Shown: piece by piece, positions 23,209 through 30,649 of the stretch
Layout of the letters: every line of letters begins with the position of its first letter
Position numbering within the stretch: the stretch's first letter is position 1
NCBI GenBank assembly: GCA_934541205.1
Contig: CAKTDK010000006.1
Coordinates: 1 to 30,649 of the forward strand
From: an uncultured Eubacteriales bacterium
Lineage (GTDB): Bacteria > Bacillota > Clostridia > Oscillospirales > RGIG7773
Reading direction: 5' to 3'
Length of the DNA: 30,649 nt
The notes under the pieces: model-generated
What the model saw: the letters and a program-made list of their open reading frames with translations, nothing else
What the model was told of the DNA's origin: nothing
Database searches by the model: none
Made by a program: the position numbers and the translations under genes

Positions 23209-23670
23209 TTATTTTGTTCTTTTTTTAAATATGACAATTCGCGGATCCGATCCGTTTTCTCCGTATTCGCAGACTAAAAGATATTCATCATCTGCCGTAA
23301 GTCCGTAGCATCGGTGGCTGTTATTTTTGTGCAGCTGATTTCCCAAATAAATATTGTCGTCTTTCCAAAATTTTATATTCTGTCCTCCGGGAAGGGTATA
23401 TTCAAGATTAATAAATGAACCTTTTAGCTGATGAAGCTCCGTTATTTTAGGCATATCTTTGATTTCTAAGGAATTAAATTCTTTTATTAATTGAATTTTG
23501 TATTCACAGATGGATTTTGAACAATCAGAACATTTTTGATATCCTTTGTTTTGACAGCAAGATGCGATTATGCATTTTCCGCCGAAAGGCTGTCCGTTTG
23601 TTTTGATACACCCGTTACATGTTTCTTTCATACTGCATTTATTGCAATCGACGTTACATATTGTTTCCAT
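23209..23670 (-). CDS. Cysteine-rich protein resembling DUF3795
   Basis: The 153-residue protein has eleven cysteines in its first 55 residues (C5, 9, 12, 18, 21, 33, 38, 39, 47, 50, 55), in patterns CNVDCNKCSMKETCNGC and CSDCSKSIC, which suggest two or more zinc or Fe-S sites. This is the character of DUF3795 proteins. The C-terminal 85 residues contain few cysteines and are rich in charged and aromatic residues, suggesting a separate domain. Function is unknown. It is a single gene behind its own promoter, converging on nfnB. Confidence 0.75.
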   Translation of the reverse strand: METICNVDCNKCSMKETCNGCIKTNGQPFGGKCIIASCCQNKGYQKCSDCSKSICEYKIQLIKEFNSLEIKDMPKITELHQLKGSFINLEYTLPGGQNIKFWKDDNIYLGNQLHKNNSHRCYGLTADDEYLLVCEYGENGSDPRIVIFKKRTK

Positions 23671-23702
23671 AGTTTTTATACCTTTCAGCAGAATTTATTT
23701 TT

Positions 23703-23731
23703 ATAATAGCAAAATTAATTTTAATTTTCAA
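23703..23731 (-). promoter_or_regulatory. Promoter of the DUF3795-like gene
   Basis: On the minus strand TTGAAA (23731-23726), 17 bases, then TATTAT (23708-23703). The leader is about 25 nt before the ATG at 23670. Confidence 0.6.
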
Positions 23732-23807
23732 CCTGATTTATAAATTAACAGAAAATCATCTTAAATATAGGAAATCAAAAGATTATTTTTTGAAATGTTT
23801 CTTTTCC

Positions 23808-23836
23808 TTGACAAAGTAATATATAGATGTTATAAT
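23808..23836 (+). promoter_or_regulatory. Full-consensus sigma-A promoter of the cold-shock gene
   Basis: TTGACA (23808-23813), exactly 17 bases, then TATAAT (23831-23836): a perfect consensus, consistent with very strong expression. Confidence 0.9.
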
Positions 23837-23842
23837 ATATAT

Positions 23843-23959
23843 GTTTTGAATGTAAGAATTGATTTCGCAGTATTTGTATAAATCATGTTTTATTTCATGA
23901 TTAACAAATGCTGTGAATTTTTTTATGTTGAAAAAAATAATTTAAGGAGGTACTTATTT
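23843..23959 (+). promoter_or_regulatory. Long structured 5' UTR of the cold-shock gene
   Basis: About 117 nt lie between the predicted transcription start and the ATG, unusually long for this window. It contains a hairpin (AATCATG 23881-23887 with CATGATT 23896-23902) and ends with AAGGAGG. Long leaders that refold at low temperature are established for cspA-type genes; that this one does so is inferred. Confidence 0.5.
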
Positions 23960-24169
23960 ATGTATAAAGGTACCGTAAAATGGTTTAATGAAAGCAAAGG
24001 ATTTGGATTTATTTCCAATGATAACGGAGGAGAAGATGTTTTCGTACATTTTTCATCAATCGTAAGCGACGGATATAAAACTCTTTCTGAGGGTCAAAAA
24101 GTTACTTTTGATATTGAAAAAGATATCAGAAATAATAAAATGAGAGCTGTAAACGTTCAGGCCGCATAA
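23960..24169 (+). CDS. Cold-shock protein, CspA family
   Basis: The 69-residue protein is one cold-shock domain: MYKGTVKWFNESKGFGFI with RNP1 KGFGFI (13-18) and RNP2 VFVHF (27-31), ending in RAVNVQAA. It is a single-stranded nucleic acid-binding RNA chaperone. The ATG at 23960 follows AAGGAGG with spacing of about ten bases. The frame stays open upstream to 23885, but that is leader. It has its own consensus promoter and terminator. Confidence 0.95.
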   Translation: MYKGTVKWFNESKGFGFISNDNGGEDVFVHFSSIVSDGYKTLSEGQKVTFDIEKDIRNNKMRAVNVQAA

Positions 24170-24180
24170 ATCAAATTAAC

Positions 24181-24214
24181 AAAAAAAGAACCGATTGTAT
24201 TCGGTTCTTTTTTT
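24181..24214 (+). terminator. Terminator of the cold-shock gene
   Basis: AAAAAAAGAACCGA pairs with TCGGTTCTTTTTTT, perfect, ending in a run of seven T. Confidence 0.92.
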
Positions 24215-24260
24215 GTTTTGAATATTTTCAATTTTTACATTATGATTTTAAAGATAACGT

Positions 24261-24293
24261 AAAAACCCGTCTGCGAAATTTTTGCAGACGGGT
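24261..24293 (-). terminator. Terminator of the SLH-anchored glycosidase gene
   Basis: ACCCGTCTGC and GCAGACGGGT form a 10-bp stem nine bases beyond the stop. On the minus strand TTTTTA follows. Confidence 0.85.
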
Positions 24294-24302
24294 AAATTAA
24301 TT

Positions 24303-27086
24303 TTATGACATTGCAAGCATTTTTACAATATGACATCTTTGAACGTTTGTATTCGGAGACATATTTCCGTTGTCATCACCCTCAAGTATACCTTTATAAA
24401 CAAGATATTTAAACTCATTTTCAAACCATGTAAGTTTCTCTATTTCTTCTTTGTCATTAAATTTATCAAAATCGGTTTCTTTATAATCTTCTGAGGTGTC
24501 TGAAATCATTAAAGCTCTTGCATAAGCTGCAAAAAATTCGCCTCTTGTAATATTTCCGTTTCCGTTAAGCAGGATTTTGTTTTCTGTCTGAGTTCCTTTT
24601 ACAAGGCCTAAGCCGTAAGCGGCTTTTACATAATCTTTGCTCCAAGCGTTTAAAGGAGAATTTTCGTCATAATCTGAAAAAGGAAGGTCAACGTCGGAAT
24701 ATTGAGTTGAATCAATACCAAGCATTCGTAAAATAAAGATAAAACCTTCTATTCTTGTTGCATTTTTTTCGGGATCAAATATTGCCGTATTTGTTTCCTT
24801 ATCGTAGTCATATCCTGTTATAAGTCCTTTTTTATTGACTTTGTCAAGATATGATGCGTACCATTTTTCTTTCGGAACATCTGTAAAATTCACCGGAGTA
24901 ATATTTTTGCGGATAGTTATTTTACGTGTCTTTCCGTCGAGGGATTTTGCATAAATTACTGTTGTATTTTCTTTAAAATTTATTTGATCCAAAATTTCTT
25001 TTTTCATGCCGGGGTCTGCGTATAACGCATATTCATCACCGGTGTAAAGGATAGCATATCCATTTTGAACGGAGTTTTCGATTAAAATGTCTACTGTATT
25101 ATCTTTATATGAAGTTTCGCTTGTTATATAGCAGTCTTTATCATCAAATAAAACAACCTGAGAACCTTCAAATGAAGAGTTATAAAGATATAAATCTACA
25201 GTAAATACATCATTATTTGTAAAATTAATTTGAATTTTATCAAATACTTCGCCTATAATTTTACCGAAATTCTGATAAATTATTTCATCGCTGATAATAA
25301 GATAGGAGGTAGAGCCTATTTCTTTTTTTATTAAGTTTTCGGCAGGAATATTTTTGTCTTTTAAAGTTATGCTTTTTATATCGCCGTTTTGTTTGTTATA
25401 AGGAATTACAATACCTTTACCGTCGTTATCAAAGCTTGGAATCATATTTAAAAATTCAAAAAATGCATCCGGCATATCGGTAAATTCGCTTGTTGTAAGT
25501 TCAATTATGTTTGTGTCATAATCTATGTAATCTGTATATAAATAATTTTCTGTATTTGTAACATTTAAAGTAAATTCAGCTTTTGAGCCGTTTTTGAAGT
25601 CAACTTTGAAATTATGTTTGCCTACAACCATATTCTTCAAAAAATCTTTTTCAAAAGTATAAATTATTTTGTCCTCTTTTTCTGAAGTTACAGCGACATA
25701 ATCCAAAACATTTGAAAGAAACTCTCCGCTAACTTCATTGCCGTTTTTATCAACGGTAAATACAACGTCGTTTGTTATATTTGATAAATCAACTGTCTGT
25801 TCCTTTTTATCTACAGAAGGAACAGAAGTATTTTTAACTATACATAAAGCAGCCGTAACACTTCTCATTGCTCCATCTGAAGGAGTATTTCTAAGCTGAA
25901 GATTTTTGCCGTCAGTTGAAGTTAAAAGAGTTGTTGAACCGCCGCCGTCAAAATTGACGCCCCAGCTGCATCCCAAATCTTTTAAAAGTTGTCCGGCTTC
26001 TTTATGAACTGCGCCGTAAGCTTTATCGCTTCTTCCGTCAATACATACTATAACGATTGTTCCGTCTTCTTTAACTCCAAGAACTGTACGGGGATTTACT
26101 CCTCCTACAAAGGTATATTCAGGATCTACAAGTTCACCGTTTTCAAGGATGGTATTTTCAATTCCTACGCCTTCAACACAGTTTATAAAACCCTCAGCAG
26201 ATGAATATTCTGACATTGACGTATCTTCAAAGGATATTGTCAATTCATCTCCCTCATATACGTTTTTGTATACGTAATTTGGTTTTACGCCTCTGTACAT
26301 TATGTAATATTCGCCGTCATTTAATTTTGGCAAATCATAATTTTTTACATCGGAAACAATTTCAAGTACTTGACAGGTCATGCTGTTTCCTATCATAGCT
26401 TTTCCGGAAATTTTTTTAAGTTTTATTCTTGTATAGCCTGTCTGAACGCCGCCGCTTGCAGGGTCAAGAATATTTTCATTTCCTTCTGGCATTTCACTGT
26501 TAAAAAGATAGCAGCCGTCAGTATATATAATCTTATTAATTTTTTCAATTCTTCCCCTGTTTCCGAGAGCTTCGCCTTCACAGGCAACATTAATATCAAT
26601 ATAGGCTCTTCCGATTACCGCTTTTCCTTCTTTTGTGAAGGCAATAGCTTTTTTTGTATTTGTATATCCCAAAAGCTCGCCGTCTTTAATTGTAAGTCCC
26701 CAGCTCTCGCCGTTTGCCAAAGTGTAAAAGTCTGTATTAATAGCTGCGTATACTTCCTTGCCGTTTGCAATTTCACGTTCTGCCTGTTTTTTTACGGTTT
26801 CTTTGGAATTTATGTTTTCGCCGTATGTGACAACAGGCACAAAGCCTTTGTCAGGATCAGCTTCAACTACATATACGTCCTGTTTATTTGGGTTTGTGCA
26901 GGTAAAATTGGAATATGTGACAGCACCGGGAACAAGTTCTTCGGTGACAAGACTGTCAACAGTTCCGACTCCTGTTTCGGTTCCCACAGAGGGAGCGTAA
27001 GCAAATGCAGTATAAACAGGAAGCATTGTAATTATCAGCAATACTGCAATTACTTTCATAACGGGTGAATAACAACTTTTTTTCAT
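24303..27086 (-). CDS. Secreted phosphodiester glycosidase (NAGPA-type) with three C-terminal SLH domains
   Basis: The 927-residue surface protein has a signal peptide (1-29, cleavage after AFA). A phosphodiester glycosidase domain (about 85-415) includes AAINTDFY (114-121), NPRTVLGVKEDG (331-342), CIDGRSDKAYG and NFDGGGSTTLL (378-388), as in human uncovering enzyme (NAGPA). That enzyme cleaves sugar-phosphodiester bonds, which suggests teichoic acid- or capsule-like polymers as substrate here. Residues 420-730 are beta-rich with three or four Ig/stalk-like segments. Three SLH motifs (from about 733, 800 and 870; NFTDVPKEKWYASYLDKV, then ITRGEFFAAYARAL) anchor it to secondary cell-wall polymer. 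AAGGAGAAG precedes the ATG. It lies 77 bases downstream of yitT on the same strand. Confidence 0.9.
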   Translation of the reverse strand: MKKSCYSPVMKVIAVLLIITMLPVYTAFAYAPSVGTETGVGTVDSLVTEELVPGAVTYSNFTCTNPNKQDVYVVEADPDKGFVPVVTYGENINSKETVKKQAEREIANGKEVYAAINTDFYTLANGESWGLTIKDGELLGYTNTKKAIAFTKEGKAVIGRAYIDINVACEGEALGNRGRIEKINKIIYTDGCYLFNSEMPEGNENILDPASGGVQTGYTRIKLKKISGKAMIGNSMTCQVLEIVSDVKNYDLPKLNDGEYYIMYRGVKPNYVYKNVYEGDELTISFEDTSMSEYSSAEGFINCVEGVGIENTILENGELVDPEYTFVGGVNPRTVLGVKEDGTIVIVCIDGRSDKAYGAVHKEAGQLLKDLGCSWGVNFDGGGSTTLLTSTDGKNLQLRNTPSDGAMRSVTAALCIVKNTSVPSVDKKEQTVDLSNITNDVVFTVDKNGNEVSGEFLSNVLDYVAVTSEKEDKIIYTFEKDFLKNMVVGKHNFKVDFKNGSKAEFTLNVTNTENYLYTDYIDYDTNIIELTTSEFTDMPDAFFEFLNMIPSFDNDGKGIVIPYNKQNGDIKSITLKDKNIPAENLIKKEIGSTSYLIISDEIIYQNFGKIIGEVFDKIQINFTNNDVFTVDLYLYNSSFEGSQVVLFDDKDCYITSETSYKDNTVDILIENSVQNGYAILYTGDEYALYADPGMKKEILDQINFKENTTVIYAKSLDGKTRKITIRKNITPVNFTDVPKEKWYASYLDKVNKKGLITGYDYDKETNTAIFDPEKNATRIEGFIFILRMLGIDSTQYSDVDLPFSDYDENSPLNAWSKDYVKAAYGLGLVKGTQTENKILLNGNGNITRGEFFAAYARALMISDTSEDYKETDFDKFNDKEEIEKLTWFENEFKYLVYKGILEGDDNGNMSPNTNVQRCHIVKMLAMS

Positions 27087-27163
27087 AATTCTTCTCCTTT
27101 TTTATGTTTAAAACCATATAATAATATCATATCACCATTTATTGAAAAATTAAAGACTTTTTA

Positions 27164-28033
27164 TCAAATATCATTACCGTATTCTTTAAAACCTTCTCCC
27201 AAAACCTCTGATGCGGTATTTATAAACATAAAGGCTTTAGGGTCAATATCCGATACCAGTTTTTTTAATTTGGGAAGCTGTTGTATTTTCACTGTACACA
27301 TAATAACTTCAAGCTCACGGTTGTTATAACCTCCTCTTCCCTTTAGCAGAGTAGTTGTTCTGTCAAGAGTATCGATAACAGCTTTTGATATTTCATCGGG
27401 AACATCTGATACTATAAAAGCTACTCTTGCAATATCAAGGCCGTCGATTATTTTATTTATAACAGTAGCTGAAATAAATATTGTTACAAGAGGATATAAA
27501 GCATACTGTAAATCTCTGTAATAAATTCCGGCGAAAGCAACCACAAAAAAGTCTATTATAAGAAGCATTGTTCCAAGAGATATATGCGGGAATTTAAGTT
27601 TCACGATTTTGCCTAAAAGATCGGTGCCTCCTGTCACGATTCCGCGTGCAAATATAATTCCAAGACCTGTTCCCGTTAAAACTCCGCCGAATACCGAAGC
27701 TGCCATCATATCTCCTTTATATGGAGGTAAAAATGATAAAATATCGCATGACAATGATAAAAAAAACATAGCTATAAAAGTTTTTATAACAAATTCTTTG
27801 CTAAATTTAAAAATAGCTATAATAAAAAGAGGGATATTTATAATAAATATGCTTACACCTATCGGAGCGCCGAACCAGGAATTAAATACTGTGGCAATCC
27901 CCGTAATTCCACCGGGAGCGATATCGTTTGGGGCAGTAAATATATTGACTCCGATACCGTAAATAATATTTCCTATAATAATAAAAATAAGATCTATCCA
28001 TATTGATTTTTTTGTTGTCAGTTTTTCTTTCAT
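27164..28033 (-). CDS. YitT-family membrane protein
   Basis: The 289-residue protein has five or six hydrophobic helices in the first 200 residues (DUF161), with motifs FTAPNDIAPGGITGIATVF and RGIVTGGTDLLGKIV typical of the family, and a cytosolic DUF2179 domain at the C-terminus (about 205-289, RGGYNNRELEVIMCTV). The transport substrate is unknown. It starts ten bases after the mrnC stop with a GGAGGG site inside that spacer, so the two are cotranscribed. Confidence 0.9.
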   Translation of the reverse strand: MKEKLTTKKSIWIDLIFIIIGNIIYGIGVNIFTAPNDIAPGGITGIATVFNSWFGAPIGVSIFIINIPLFIIAIFKFSKEFVIKTFIAMFFLSLSCDILSFLPPYKGDMMAASVFGGVLTGTGLGIIFARGIVTGGTDLLGKIVKLKFPHISLGTMLLIIDFFVVAFAGIYYRDLQYALYPLVTIFISATVINKIIDGLDIARVAFIVSDVPDEISKAVIDTLDRTTTLLKGRGGYNNRELEVIMCTVKIQQLPKLKKLVSDIDPKAFMFINTASEVLGEGFKEYGNDI

Positions 28034-28043
28034 ATTAAAAAAT

Positions 28044-28436
28044 TTATTCCCTCCAATCTTTTTTTACAGTTATATCAAAAAGTTCTTCTAATCGTTTATA
28101 ATTTCCGCTTAAATAAAGGTAGCCTATAAGACATTCAAATCCGGTTGCTTTATGATAATCTCCTATGGAAGAATTTTTTGGAGCAGAGCCCACCTTTGCA
28201 TTTCTTCCTCTTTTTAATATTGTAAGTTCTTTATCTGTTAGTATATCCAGTATTTTATCATAAAATACGCTTTGAGCGTTTGCACTTACGATTGAAATGG
28301 TATAGTTATGAAGATTTTTAACTGCTCCTTCATATTTTCCTAAAATAAATTGTCTGACCATAAGTTCAAATACGCTGTCTCCGATATAGGCAAGATTTAA
28401 AGGACTTATTAATGAAACATCCTTTTCTTTTTTCAT
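28044..28436 (-). CDS. mrnC: Mini-ribonuclease 3
   Basis: The 130-residue protein is a lone RNase III catalytic domain without the dsRNA-binding domain. It matures the ends of 23S rRNA. Motifs include NLAYIGDSVFELMVR (14-28, with catalytic D20), GRNAKVGSAPKN (78-88), and DYHKATGFECLIGYLYLSG (93-111, with E101). I chose the ATG at 28436; the frame extends upstream to 28559, but that part crosses the promoter region. It usually follows cysS in Bacillus; here it is linked to yitT. Confidence 0.94.
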   Translation of the reverse strand: MKKEKDVSLISPLNLAYIGDSVFELMVRQFILGKYEGAVKNLHNYTISIVSANAQSVFYDKILDILTDKELTILKRGRNAKVGSAPKNSSIGDYHKATGFECLIGYLYLSGNYKRLEELFDITVKKDWRE

Positions 28437-28456
28437 AAAAAATTTTTTCTCCTTAG

Positions 28457-28486
28457 TTGATAAATTATGTAGTTTGATTATATAAT
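28457..28486 (+). promoter_or_regulatory. Promoter of the phospholipase-like gene
   Basis: TTGATA (28457-28462), 18 bases, then a perfect TATAAT (28481-28486). It overlaps the divergent mrnC promoter. Confidence 0.65.
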
Positions 28487-28505
28487 ATAAAGTAAAGAAA
28501 ATCAA
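28477..28505 (-). promoter_or_regulatory. Promoter of mrnC-yitT, overlapping the divergent promoter
   Basis: On the minus strand TTGATT (28505-28500), 17 bases, then a perfect TATAAT (28482-28477). Its -10 shares two bases with the -10 of the opposite promoter, so both cannot be occupied at once. Confidence 0.65.
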
Positions 28506-28538
28506 TTTATTGTATAAAAACGGAAGGAAGTTGATGTT

Positions 28539-29462
28539 ATGCCAGCCGGAGTAACGCATTATCTTGTGGGTGATATGGCTTTGAAAAAACTGGGAATAAA
28601 TTTCTCAAAAAAGGAAAGGGACGCATTTGACCTTGGATGTCAGGGAGGAGATATATTTTTCTTTTATCAAGTTTTCGGAGGTAGAAAATACCCTCTTTTA
28701 AAAAAGGCGGGAGAAAAGCTTCATAAAAAGCTTATAAATGCTCCTGTTCATTATATGAATGTGTTTGCGTCAACTTTACAGGATGAAAATGACAGAAAAA
28801 TTATAAAAGCATATATAATGGGATATTTATGTCATTTTTCAACCGATACAACGGCACATCCGTATATTTATGCTCTTTCTGATATTTTGCTTAATGAAAA
28901 AAAAGAATTTGATTCTTTTTATTATCATGCAAAAATCGAATCAAATTTAGACGTTATTATGCTTTTAAAGTTAAAAAATAAAACTATCATCGATATTCCT
29001 CCTTATTCAATTTTCCCGTCTGAAAGTGGTGTAAGTATACTTCTTGGAAAAATGTACAGCTTTGCTTTTGAAAAATCAGGGTATGCAAAAGCCCCTTCCA
29101 TAGAATATACAAGAGCGTTTTCTTATCTTAAAAGAGGAATGAAGCTTCTTTACAGCAAAGGAAATATAAAAAGAAATGCAATATTCAGTATTTCAAAGTT
29201 TATAAAAATAACTCCGGGTTTTTCACAAATGATACATCCTGTAACTTGTGATAATTTTTGTGATTACGCAAATATATCAAAAAAAGAGATTGGATATAAC
29301 AATGGGACTGTATCATTGGATAATTTTTTTGAAATATTTGATAAAGCCGTTAATAAGTCAGCAGACTGTATAAAAAAATTTACAGAAGGAAAAAGTATTT
29401 CCGATATTATGGAAGGAAAAAGTTTTGATACCGGATTAATTGTTGACGAAAGCAAATTTTAA
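28539..29462 (+). CDS. Zinc-dependent phospholipase C-family protein
   Basis: The 307-residue protein has the histidine/aspartate set of the Zn_dep_PLPC family: H7 (MPAGVTHYLVG), D31 and D38 (DLGCQGGDIFF), H71, H99 and D103 (GYLCHFSTDTTAHPY) with H107, and H130/E134 (YYHAKIESNLD). The fold binds two or three zinc ions and hydrolyses phosphodiester bonds in phospholipids in secreted relatives. Here there is no signal peptide, so a cytosolic or different substrate is likely; many bacterial members remain uncharacterised. GGAAGGAAG precedes the ATG. Confidence 0.85.
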   Translation: MPAGVTHYLVGDMALKKLGINFSKKERDAFDLGCQGGDIFFFYQVFGGRKYPLLKKAGEKLHKKLINAPVHYMNVFASTLQDENDRKIIKAYIMGYLCHFSTDTTAHPYIYALSDILLNEKKEFDSFYYHAKIESNLDVIMLLKLKNKTIIDIPPYSIFPSESGVSILLGKMYSFAFEKSGYAKAPSIEYTRAFSYLKRGMKLLYSKGNIKRNAIFSISKFIKITPGFSQMIHPVTCDNFCDYANISKKEIGYNNGTVSLDNFFEIFDKAVNKSADCIKKFTEGKSISDIMEGKSFDTGLIVDESKF

Positions 29463-29508
29463 CATTATAATATTTTTTTAAAGCATTGTATTTATGAAAG
29501 GATTTATT

Positions 29509-30525
29509 ATGTCAGAATATTTACTTAGTATACCAAAAGGTTATCATTCCAATATGGATATATTGGAAACGGAAATAGCTATTAAAAAATTAAAGGATTT
29601 TTTTGAAAAAGAACTTTCGGAAGCTTTAAATCTTGTAAGAGTTTCCGCGCCTCTTTTTGTTCTTCCCGAAAGCGGACTTAACGATAATTTAAACGGTGTT
29701 GAAAGACCGGTTTCTTTTGATATTTTAAATCAAAACCGAGAAAACGCCGAAATAGTGCATTCTCTTGCAAAATGGAAACGGTATGCTTTAAAAAGATATC
29801 ATATTTCCGAGGGAAAAGGACTTTATACGGATATGAACGCTATACGCCGTGATGAGGTTACCGATAATATGCATTCTTTATATGTTGATCAATGGGACTG
29901 GGAAAAGGTTATTTCTAAAAAACATAGGACTTTGGAGTTTCTTGAAAGTACTGTGAATACTATTTACAGCGTATTTTTAAAAACAGCTTCTTACATAAAA
30001 AAAGATTATCCTTTCTTAAAATGCAACTTGCCAGAAAAATTGACTTTTGTATCAACTCAAAAGCTTGAGGATATATACCCAATGCTTTCACCTTCAGAAA
30101 GAGAAAAAGAAATTGTAAAAAAATACGGAGCTGTTTTTATTACTCAAATAGGAAAAAAACTTAAGTCGGGAAACAAACATGACGGAAGAGCTCCCGATTA
30201 TGACGACTGGGAACTGAACGGAGATTTGATTTTTTACAATGAGATTCTTGACTGCGCTTTTGAAATTTCTTCAATGGGCATAAGAGTTGATGAAAATTCT
30301 CTTAAACATCAGCTAAAAGAAGCAAACTGTGAAGAAAGAGCGAATCTTTCTTTTCAAAAAGCGCTTTTGCAAGGACAACTTCCTCTTACAATAGGAGGGG
30401 GAATAGGGCAGTCAAGGCTTTGTATGTTCTTTTTAAATAAAGCTCATATAGGAGAGGTACAGTCATCCGTGTGGCCTGATGAAATGCATGAAGAATGCGA
30501 GAAAAACGGGATATATTTACTTTAA
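29509..30525 (+). CDS. asnA: Aspartate--ammonia ligase
   Basis: The 338-residue enzyme makes asparagine from aspartate, ammonia and ATP via an aspartyl-AMP. It belongs to the class II aminoacyl-tRNA synthetase fold. Family motifs include ETEIAIKKLKDFFEKEL near 20, LNDNLNGVERPVSFDI (about 56-71), EIVHSLAKWKRYAL, LYTDMNAIRRDE, VDQWDWEKV, and the C-terminal GGGIGQSRLCMFFL. The ATG at 29509 follows AAAGGA (29496-29501); the upstream ATG at 29494 overlaps it. It is 46 bases after the phospholipase-like gene, so cotranscription is possible. Confidence 0.96.
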   Translation: MSEYLLSIPKGYHSNMDILETEIAIKKLKDFFEKELSEALNLVRVSAPLFVLPESGLNDNLNGVERPVSFDILNQNRENAEIVHSLAKWKRYALKRYHISEGKGLYTDMNAIRRDEVTDNMHSLYVDQWDWEKVISKKHRTLEFLESTVNTIYSVFLKTASYIKKDYPFLKCNLPEKLTFVSTQKLEDIYPMLSPSEREKEIVKKYGAVFITQIGKKLKSGNKHDGRAPDYDDWELNGDLIFYNEILDCAFEISSMGIRVDENSLKHQLKEANCEERANLSFQKALLQGQLPLTIGGGIGQSRLCMFFLNKAHIGEVQSSVWPDEMHEECEKNGIYLL

Positions 30526-30532
30526 ATGTTTT

Positions 30533-30567
30533 AAAAAACCTTTGCTTTTAAAAGCAAAGGTTTTTTT
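30533..30567 (+). terminator. Terminator of asnA
   Basis: AAAAAACCTTTGCTTTT and AAAAGCAAAGGTTTTTTT form a long perfect stem ending in seven T. Confidence 0.9.
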
Positions 30568-30649
30568 ATCCTGCGTATTTTTTTGTTAATTAAATTTTGT
30601 AGAACTGTTCATAAATATTTGGTAAAATAAAGAAAATTCATAATACTGA

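Noticed and set aside
26370..27068. 232-codon plus-strand frame antisense to the SLH-glycosidase gene
   Set aside because: Antisense shadow rich in Cys, Phe and Ser with no domain or start signal.
1..30649. CRISPR arrays, transposases, integrases, rRNA genes
   Set aside because: No regularly spaced repeats, no recombinase motifs and no rRNA sequence were seen on either strand.

Overview
The window is A+T-rich chromosomal DNA, most likely from an anaerobic Firmicute of the class Clostridia. Supporting signs are the strong Shine-Dalgarno sites (AAGGAG/GGAGG), A/T-ending codons, GlpP-type antitermination, Nfn and iron-dependent alcohol dehydrogenase (fermentative redox enzymes), an SLH-anchored surface protein, an M15 D,D-carboxypeptidase, and a small basic protein behind a promoter resembling the sporulation factor sigma-G. 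I see no prophage, transposase, integrase or CRISPR array. It reads as ordinary core genome with a few less familiar operons.

Layout. 1-4110: purL on the minus strand, with a divergent 47-codon gene behind a sigma-G-like promoter. 4295-5184: a tiny XRE-type regulator, a gene-poor tract with a possible tRNA relic, and tRNA-Leu(UAG) with a clear promoter and terminator. 5320-9062: a glp operon of glpA-like, glpB-like, DUF1667 and glpP genes. Its leader contains a strong intrinsic terminator, the expected target of its own GlpP product. 9103-11905: a three-gene exported-protein operon (secreted protein, membrane-anchored trypsin-like protease, lipoprotein) whose promoter is embedded in an inverted repeat. 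12128-14982: ychF on the minus strand, divergent from rsmD-coaD-coiled-coil protein. 14912-18291: an ECF sigma/anti-sigma operon with three small membrane proteins, one of only 39 residues, and a VanY-like carboxypeptidase. 18470-23194: a LysR regulator divergent from an iron alcohol dehydrogenase, followed by nfnA-nfnB. 23209-24214: a Cys-rich DUF3795-like protein and a cold-shock protein. 24261-28436: mrnC-yitT, then a 927-residue phosphodiester glycosidase-SLH protein, all on the minus strand. 28457-30567: a zinc-dependent phospholipase C-family protein and asnA.

How the genes work together. The glp operon should oxidise glycerol-3-phosphate and pass electrons through the FAD/Fe-S subunits; GlpP bound to glycerol-3-phosphate would then relieve termination in the leader, giving positive feedback. 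The alcohol dehydrogenase and Nfn genes both adjust the NAD(P)H and ferredoxin pools. The ECF operon looks like a cell-envelope stress response with peptidoglycan trimming as output. The exported protease operon has no function I recognise and is the best candidate here for an undescribed system.
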